Below the pieces are notes generated by a model. It had not been told where the DNA came from. It did no database searches and worked only from the letters and a program-made list of their open reading frames with translations. Source: Gammaproteobacteria bacterium (GTDB lineage Bacteria; Pseudomonadota; Gammaproteobacteria; Enterobacterales; GCA-2746155). From it: 10,856 nucleotides of DNA. The stretch spans positions 1 through 10,856 of the forward strand of contig JAAGZM010000133.1 of the NCBI GenBank assembly GCA_024206355.1. The letters run 5' to 3'. Positions 7,125 through 10,856 of the stretch are shown one piece after another (positions within the stretch are counted from its first letter, which is position 1; each line of letters starts with the position of its first letter). A program made the position numbers and the translations under genes.

Positions 7125-7649
7125 CTAACTATCTTTTTGCTTTGTGGTTTTCAATGATTCCAACTTAGCAAAAGGTGATGATTTTTTCTCTTCCTGTCGC
7201 TCTTTTTCAAGATTGCCTGCGGAAAAATTGTCTCTGTTAGCACAATCTTTCATATCAATTTCAATGTGACTTATTGCCACAGGCAATGACAGAATGAGTT
7301 CATTTGTAACTAATTCTTCTAACGCCAGAGAGTTATCTTCAATAACTATCGGCTCAAATTCTTGTTGCAGACGTTCAGCCTGCTCTTCAGATATTACCGG
7401 AAATAGTCTGAAATTAATATCAAGAGGCATTTGTAAGTTTTCCAAACACACTTGACATTGTACACTAACAAAACCACTTATATGCCCTTCAAGCATAAAG
7501 CGTTTATATTCGTTTCTACTACCTGTTAAGTCTAGAGTGATATCGCTTTTATCAGCAATAACGCCCTGCAACCGACCTTCGGGCAATAGGCTTATATTCG
7601 TTACCAGCTGTTCGCCGGTTCTGGCAAAACGAAATGGATCAATTAACAC
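7125..7649 (-). CDS. yceD: YceD/DUF177 family protein, 23S rRNA accumulation
   Basis: Cytoplasmic protein of the DUF177 family, which in E. coli and plant chloroplasts is linked to 23S rRNA accumulation; its molecular action is unresolved. The 174 residues show the family signs: LIDPFRFA near the N-terminus, the cysteine pair Cys65-x-x-Cys68 in VQCQVCLE, the acidic EEQAE/IVIEDNSLALEELVTNELILSLP stretch at 88-123, His128 and Cys136, and the C-terminal PFAKLESLK motif (159-167). The four Cys/His residues could bind a metal, an inference only. The start is GTG at 7649: the frame is closed by a TAG 13 codons upstream with no ATG between, and the strong promoter at 7679-7707 would leave a leader of about 22 bases. 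First gene of the run; it always neighbours rpmF in this group. Confidence 0.93.
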   Translation of the reverse strand: MLIDPFRFARTGEQLVTNISLLPEGRLQGVIADKSDITLDLTGSRNEYKRFMLEGHISGFVSVQCQVCLENLQMPLDINFRLFPVISEEQAERLQQEFEPIVIEDNSLALEELVTNELILSLPVAISHIEIDMKDCANRDNFSAGNLEKERQEEKKSSPFAKLESLKTTKQKDS

Positions 7650-7678
7650 TGAAATACCCAGTATCTGTTTAGGCGCGA

Positions 7679-7707
7679 ATAATAACTACATTAAACGCTT
7701 CAGTCAA
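7679..7707 (-). promoter_or_regulatory. Strong sigma70 promoter of the yceD-rpmF-plsX-fabHDG operon
   Basis: On the minus strand TTGACT (7707-7702) and TATTAT (7684-7679) match five of six consensus bases each and are exactly 17 bases apart. Start of transcription is expected near 7672. The segment after the -10 box is TCGCGCC, a GC-rich discriminator in an otherwise AT-rich region, the pattern of promoters inhibited by ppGpp/DksA in E. coli. Confidence 0.8.
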
Positions 7708-7797
7708 AGAAATAGAGCGATTTATCACTAAAATGTAGATATTTTAATAATATTTGATAAGAAAATTAAAATAACGAGAAAATTACGACTTTTTCAG

Positions 7798-8364
7798 TTA
7801 CTTACTCATATCAGACCAAGTATTAAGTTTATTTTTTTCATAGAAATAAAAGGCAAAAATAATAACCACGAATACACCTACTGGACCAGTGATTAAATAA
7901 ATAGCAGCTATAAAAAATAAAACAAGAAACAAAGCGCCAAGAAAAGTATTTCTTTCCTGAGCACGTTCCTTTTTAATTATTTCTTGAAATTGTTTTTTAG
8001 CTTTACTATAAATATTTTGACTTTGCATTGATTGCCATTTCGCTAATGAACCGTAACAGTCAGCAATCAAAGCTTTATCAGATGCTTCAACTTTTACAAG
8101 ATTGAGAGAAATGTATCCCTTATTCGTATGCACCTTGATATTCTTATCGATGATCCTAAATCCAGGTGCAGATACTTCAAGACGAATGATTGCGCCGAGA
8201 TAAATCTTCTCTAAAGGCAATTCATAGATACCTTTAGTTGGCTCTATAGTCTTATCAACAAGTATCTTTGGTTGAGAGCCCAAGCCTTTGCCTGCTGCAT
8301 TAACCCGAACTCTAAAGCAGGCCTTGTTCGCTTCTGGGAAGCCGTTTATCAGCAGTCTCGGCAT
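7798..8364 (-). CDS. Hypothetical protein: beta-rich N-terminal region, C-terminal two-helix membrane hairpin
   Basis: I do not recognise the family. With ATG at 8364 it has 188 residues; the frame is open to a TTG at 8379 (five residues more), and neither start has a convincing ribosome site. Residues about 3-92 alternate short hydrophobic strands with turns and contain KGIYELP and RLEVSAPGFR, reminiscent of carboxypeptidase-regulatory-like or PEGA-like beta sandwiches. Next comes a charged, probably helical stretch (about 110-138, QFQEIIKKERAQERN). Two hydrophobic segments (about 141-160 and 162-177) are separated only by a Gly-Pro turn, and a short polar tail follows. There is no signal peptide, and basic residues flank the pair, so the N-terminal region is probably cytoplasmic and tethered to the inner membrane by the hairpin. 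Divergent from sdaA; 148 bp upstream of yceD with no clear terminator between. Confidence 0.75.
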   Translation of the reverse strand: MPRLLINGFPEANKACFRVRVNAAGKGLGSQPKILVDKTIEPTKGIYELPLEKIYLGAIIRLEVSAPGFRIIDKNIKVHTNKGYISLNLVKVEASDKALIADCYGSLAKWQSMQSQNIYSKAKKQFQEIIKKERAQERNTFLGALFLVLFFIAAIYLITGPVGVFVVIIFAFYFYEKNKLNTWSDMSK

Positions 8365-8410
8365 CTTATAAAGTAACAATAATTAATCGAAAGGTGTTCA
8401 TATTTATCTC

Positions 8411-8440
8411 TTGATGTAGAAAATGGTATATACCCATTAT
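8411..8440 (+). promoter_or_regulatory. Candidate promoter for sdaA
   Basis: TTGATG (8411-8416) and CATTAT (8435-8440) are 18 bases apart and each match four of six consensus bases. The leader to the sdaA ATG at 8521 would be about 73 bases. The perfect palindrome GGTATATACC (8425-8434) fills the end of the spacer and could be an operator. Confidence 0.4.
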
Positions 8441-8441
8441 A
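8436..8441 (-). promoter_or_regulatory. Candidate -10 box for the divergent hypothetical gene
   Basis: The minus strand reads TATAAT here, a perfect -10 hexamer about 72 bases before the ATG at 8364. The sequence 17 bases upstream (TATCTC) is a poor -35 box, so use may need an activator. It overlaps the candidate sdaA -10 box on the other strand. Confidence 0.4.
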
Positions 8442-8520
8442 CCTCTTGAAGTAGAATGGAGATAGTTCGATTCAACTAATAATGTGTAACTTAAATTTGA
8501 TTATGAGGATTATCAATTAA

Positions 8521-9897
8521 ATGGCAATTAGTATCCTAGATATGTTTAGCATTGGTATAGGCCCTTCAAGTTCACATACAGTAGGCCCTATGCGTGCTGG
8601 ATTACGATTTTTAGAATCACTTCGCAGTGCATTTGAAATTACTCTCATTGATAGTGTTAAAGTCGAGTTATTTGGTTCTTTAGGCTATACCGGTAAAGGT
8701 CACTGCAGTGATAAAGCTGTTATTCTAGGACTACTGGGAGAGCAGCCTGAAGAAGTTAAACCTGATACAGTTGCCGATAAATTGCAAGCAATTGAACTCT
8801 CCGGGCAACTACTCCTTGACAAAACACATATCATTAATTTTACAGCTGCCTCTCATATCATATTCCATCGCCGAAAATCACTACCCAAGCACCCTAATGG
8901 GATGCAATTTTCTGCTTATGACTCAGATGGTGATTTACTTTTTAGTAAAATTTACTATTCTGTTGGAGGCGGTTTTATTGTTAATGATGATGTAGATGAT
9001 GAATCTCCTGTTATCAGTGATACTCGTTGTCTACCCTACCCCTTCAGTACGGGTGATGAGTTACTAAATCTGTGTAAAAGTAATGGTCTTAGTATAAGTG
9101 CGCTGATGCTTGCAAATGAATCAGCTTGGCGACTTAAGAGTGAAACCAAGCAACATTTGTTGAATATTTGGCAAACAATGAAGGACTGCATCCATCATGG
9201 ATGCCATACAGAGGGAATATTACCCGGAGGTTTGAAAGTAAAACGCCGAGCAGCACATTTATATCGACGACTTAAAGCAGACGATCAAAGCAACTCTGAT
9301 CCATTAAAAGTAATGGACTGGGTTAATCTCTATGCACTTGCAGTTAATGAAGAAAATGCAGCTGGGGGTAAGGTAGTTACTGCTCCAACAAATGGCGCAG
9401 CAGGAATTATCCCAGCAGTTTTGTTTTATTTTCATCAATTCAAAGAAAATTGCGATGATGATGCTGTTATTCGTTTTCTTTTAACCGCAGGCGCGATAGG
9501 TATTTTATTTAAAGAAAACGCCTCAATTTCTGGAGCAGAAGTTGGCTGTCAGGGAGAGATTGGTGTTGCATGCTCTATGGCAGCGGCCGGCTTAGCTGAA
9601 GTATTAGGAGCCACTGTAGAGCAGTGTGAAGATGCCGCTGAAATTGGTATGGAACACAATTTAGGCCTAACCTGTGATCCCGTGGGAGGTCTTGTTCAAA
9701 TCCCGTGTATAGAAAGAAATGCAATGGCTGCTGTCACTGCGATTAATGCTGCTAGACTTGCTCTACACGGTGATGGCTCTCATAAAGTAACTCTTGATAA
9801 AGTTATTTGCACAATGCGTGATACAGGCGCAGATATGAAGGTAAAATATAAAGAAACGGCCAGAGGTGGTCTAGCCGTTAATATTATCGAATGCTAA
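8521..9897 (+). CDS. sdaA: L-serine ammonia-lyase, iron-sulfur dependent, single chain
   Basis: Deaminates L-serine to pyruvate and ammonia using a [4Fe-4S] cluster, in the cytoplasm. The 458 residues comprise the beta domain (about 3-156, with IGIGPSSSHTVGPMRAG at 11-27) and the catalytic alpha domain (about 186-453, with VNEENAAGG, APTNGA and SISGAEVGCQGE). Cluster ligands Cys343, Cys385 and Cys396 are present, and the protein ends in Cys458. In the Legionella pneumophila enzyme the C-terminal Cys is the fourth ligand, held in the active site. The start is ATG at 8521 with GAGGA at 8505-8509. E. coli has paralogues SdaA, SdaB and TdcG; the sequence alone cannot tell which matches, so the symbol is by family. 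It stands alone on the + strand and converges with the kinase-like gene, 11 bp away, without a clear terminator. Confidence 0.95.
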   Translation: MAISILDMFSIGIGPSSSHTVGPMRAGLRFLESLRSAFEITLIDSVKVELFGSLGYTGKGHCSDKAVILGLLGEQPEEVKPDTVADKLQAIELSGQLLLDKTHIINFTAASHIIFHRRKSLPKHPNGMQFSAYDSDGDLLFSKIYYSVGGGFIVNDDVDDESPVISDTRCLPYPFSTGDELLNLCKSNGLSISALMLANESAWRLKSETKQHLLNIWQTMKDCIHHGCHTEGILPGGLKVKRRAAHLYRRLKADDQSNSDPLKVMDWVNLYALAVNEENAAGGKVVTAPTNGAAGIIPAVLFYFHQFKENCDDDAVIRFLLTAGAIGILFKENASISGAEVGCQGEIGVACSMAAAGLAEVLGATVEQCEDAAEIGMEHNLGLTCDPVGGLVQIPCIERNAMAAVTAINAARLALHGDGSHKVTLDKVICTMRDTGADMKVKYKETARGGLAVNIIEC

Positions 9898-9908
9898 TCG
9901 TATTATAG

Positions 9909-10856
9909 CTAAAACTTTCCACGAATCAGTTTTTTTCGACGATCCCAAATAGCGCGAATTTGTTTTTTATGTAACCAAGGAGAAAGTTCTGATAATTGCT
10001 CATACGACAAAGCACTCAAGGCTTTCTTAAATTCATTAGTAACTTTTACTTTATGTTTTTTCATCATTCTAGGTCGTGTCTTAAGCAAGCCGAAACTTCT
10101 GGAATGATCAATAAACCACACTTGCCAATCATCAGCATCGTACAAAATGTTAGATTTATTTCGATCAGTATTTCGTATCAGATAATCAAATGTATCCATC
10201 ATATTGACCTGATCTTTAAAATTACAAAATCCGTTGTATGGTATATTATTTTTCTTTTGATATTTTTTACTCATCAAATTATCAACCCAAAGTTGCAATG
10301 CACCTTGCTTACCGTTAATGGTACGCTCAACCGTTACGGGCACCAGACCAAGTTTTAGCATTCGATCTAACTTATATGCTGCAACCTCGTATTTATAGCG
10401 ATCTGCGTCGTATATATCTTTCTTCCATCGACCTCTTTCATTGCCTGGTTTGGAATCGATACTTTTAAAAACGGCACTTACAGTAACACCATTTGCCGAC
10501 AGAGCAACTTTAATCGGCTTAGTGATACCTTCACCGATATCTTCTTTCCCAATAATCTCTGCAGTTTTTAGAAATTCTTCAAGTTCAAGATCGGTCATAT
10601 TGTGTGGATTAGGTGAATTTCTGTTAGGTGAAATAATTGCCTTTTCATGTTTTCCTGACAGTCCATTGATATAAACTGGACTAGCATCTTTAGTGATTTT
10701 AGCTGCCCATGGCTCTCCATTGTAATAAGAGTGGAGCATACCTGTATCCATAACCGTAAGTAGTTTGTTTAAGCGACTTCTTACTTTAAGTTCAGGTGTT
10801 GGCGTATGTCCAACCCATAATTTCTTTGCCTCAAAGCTTTCTAAGATACTATTGAG
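9909..10856 (-). CDS. Metallophosphoesterase-like (C-terminal end) fused to HipA/FAM20-type kinase-like domain; N-terminus beyond the right edge
   Basis: The frame has a Met at 10751 but stays open upstream to the window edge, giving 315 visible residues. Visible residues 12-50 include KKLWVGHTPTPELKVRSRL followed by VMDTGMLHSYYNGEPWAAKI, the pattern of the last part of a PPP-like or Shewanella-like metallophosphoesterase: the GH(T) metal-binding motif, an Arg, then DTG. The C-terminal ~240 residues look like an atypical kinase. Counting from the Met at 10751: probable ATP-site Lys96 in AVFKSID, Glu122 in KYEVAAYKLDRML, VPVTVERTINGKQG (137-150), catalytic Asp196 and Asn201 in NTDRNKSN, and metal-binding Asp215 in FIDHSRSFG. 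This loop recalls FAM20C, HipA-like and PI3/PI4-kinase enzymes. The C-terminus is very basic. Fusion of opposing activities is an inference; the phosphatase active site must be mostly outside the window. Substrate and location are unknown. Confidence 0.8.
   Translation of the reverse strand, partial: LNSILESFEAKKLWVGHTPTPELKVRSRLNKLLTVMDTGMLHSYYNGEPWAAKITKDASPVYINGLSGKHEKAIISPNRNSPNPHNMTDLELEEFLKTAEIIGKEDIGEGITKPIKVALSANGVTVSAVFKSIDSKPGNERGRWKKDIYDADRYKYEVAAYKLDRMLKLGLVPVTVERTINGKQGALQLWVDNLMSKKYQKKNNIPYNGFCNFKDQVNMMDTFDYLIRNTDRNKSNILYDADDWQVWFIDHSRSFGLLKTRPRMMKKHKVKVTNEFKKALSALSYEQLSELSPWLHKKQIRAIWDRRKKLIRGKF

Larger units (their letters stand above)
8408..8464. repeat. Imperfect direct repeat in the divergent sdaA promoter region
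   Basis: CTCTTGATGTAGAA at 8408-8421 recurs as CTCTTGAAGTAGAA at 8443-8456 (one mismatch in 14), and both copies continue into TGG, with two extra A in the first. The start-to-start distance is 35 bp. Two half-sites for a regulator, or a small local duplication, would both explain it. Confidence 0.5.

Noticed and set aside
7739..7785. AT-rich palindrome ATATT/AATAT and GAAAATTA direct repeat (7761 and 7778) upstream of the yceD promoter
   Set aside because: Made of A/T only or nearly so and expected by chance here; neither is a convincing terminator for the upstream hypothetical gene, though an UP-element effect is possible.
9866..9909. Terminator for the convergent sdaA and kinase-like genes
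   Set aside because: ACGGC/GCCGT within the last sdaA codons and the 4-bp GCTA/TAGC at 9893-9909 lack T tracts and are weak; termination may be Rho-dependent or occur inside the opposite gene.
9996..10358. 120-codon open frame on the + strand
   Set aside because: Antisense to the conserved kinase-like motifs; the hydrophobic, Ile/Phe-rich translation is what the complement of Lys/Asn-rich codons gives.
9909..10751. Taking the Met at 10751 as the true start of a 280-residue kinase-like protein
   Set aside because: The frame is open for 35 more codons to the window edge and the upstream residues (GHTPTPELKVRSRL, leading into VMDTG across the Met) form one recognisable domain end, so the Met is internal.
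9909..10856. HipA toxin of a HipBA toxin-antitoxin pair
   Set aside because: The catalytic loop resembles HipA only in a general way, the phosphoesterase-like extension is foreign to HipA, and no small helix-turn-helix HipB-like gene is visible. An upstream partner outside the window cannot be excluded.

Overview
The window is a visibly AT-rich stretch of a gammaproteobacterial chromosome. The main evidence is the minus-strand order yceD-rpmF-plsX-fabH-fabD-fabG-acpP-fabF-pabC-mltG, the same order as in Escherichia coli and relatives. A zinc-ligand-free 54-residue L32 and an SdaA of the Legionella/E. coli type agree with this. I cannot name the genus.

Layout. Positions 1-7649 are one minus-strand run, read from right to left. 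It starts at a strong sigma70-type promoter (7679-7707) with a GC-rich discriminator. It passes through yceD (23S rRNA-related DUF177 protein), rpmF (L32, too short for a length-filtered gene search), plsX, fabH, fabD and fabG. A 261-bp gap precedes acpP and holds a palindrome closely matching the FadR operator plus candidate promoter elements. After acpP come two tandem hairpins with T tracts, which fit partial termination so that abundant ACP is made relative to FabF. Then follow fabF, pabC and the first 171 codons of mltG, which runs off the left edge. PlsX links acyl-ACP to phospholipid synthesis, FabD/FabH start fatty acid chains, FabG/FabF elongate them, and ACP carries them. PabC makes p-aminobenzoate for folate. 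MltG cuts nascent peptidoglycan. The cluster thus couples ribosome, membrane and wall growth.

Positions 7798-8364 encode an unrecognised protein with a beta-rich N-terminal region and a C-terminal membrane hairpin. It is divergent from sdaA (8521-9897, + strand), an iron-sulfur L-serine ammonia-lyase that keeps all four cluster cysteines, including one as its last residue. The 141-156 bp between them carries an imperfect direct repeat (35-bp period), a perfect palindrome and back-to-back promoter-like elements.

The right end (9909-10856, minus strand) is the most unusual part. The reading frame does not begin at the apparent Met at 10751 but stays open to the window edge. Its visible N-terminal part looks like the end of a metallophosphoesterase (GHTP, then DTG), and the rest looks like a HipA/FAM20/PI-kinase-type kinase. 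This is a probable phosphatase-kinase fusion in one polypeptide, of unknown target.

No tRNA, rRNA, insertion sequence, CRISPR array or phage gene was seen. No gene-free stretch exceeds 300 bases.
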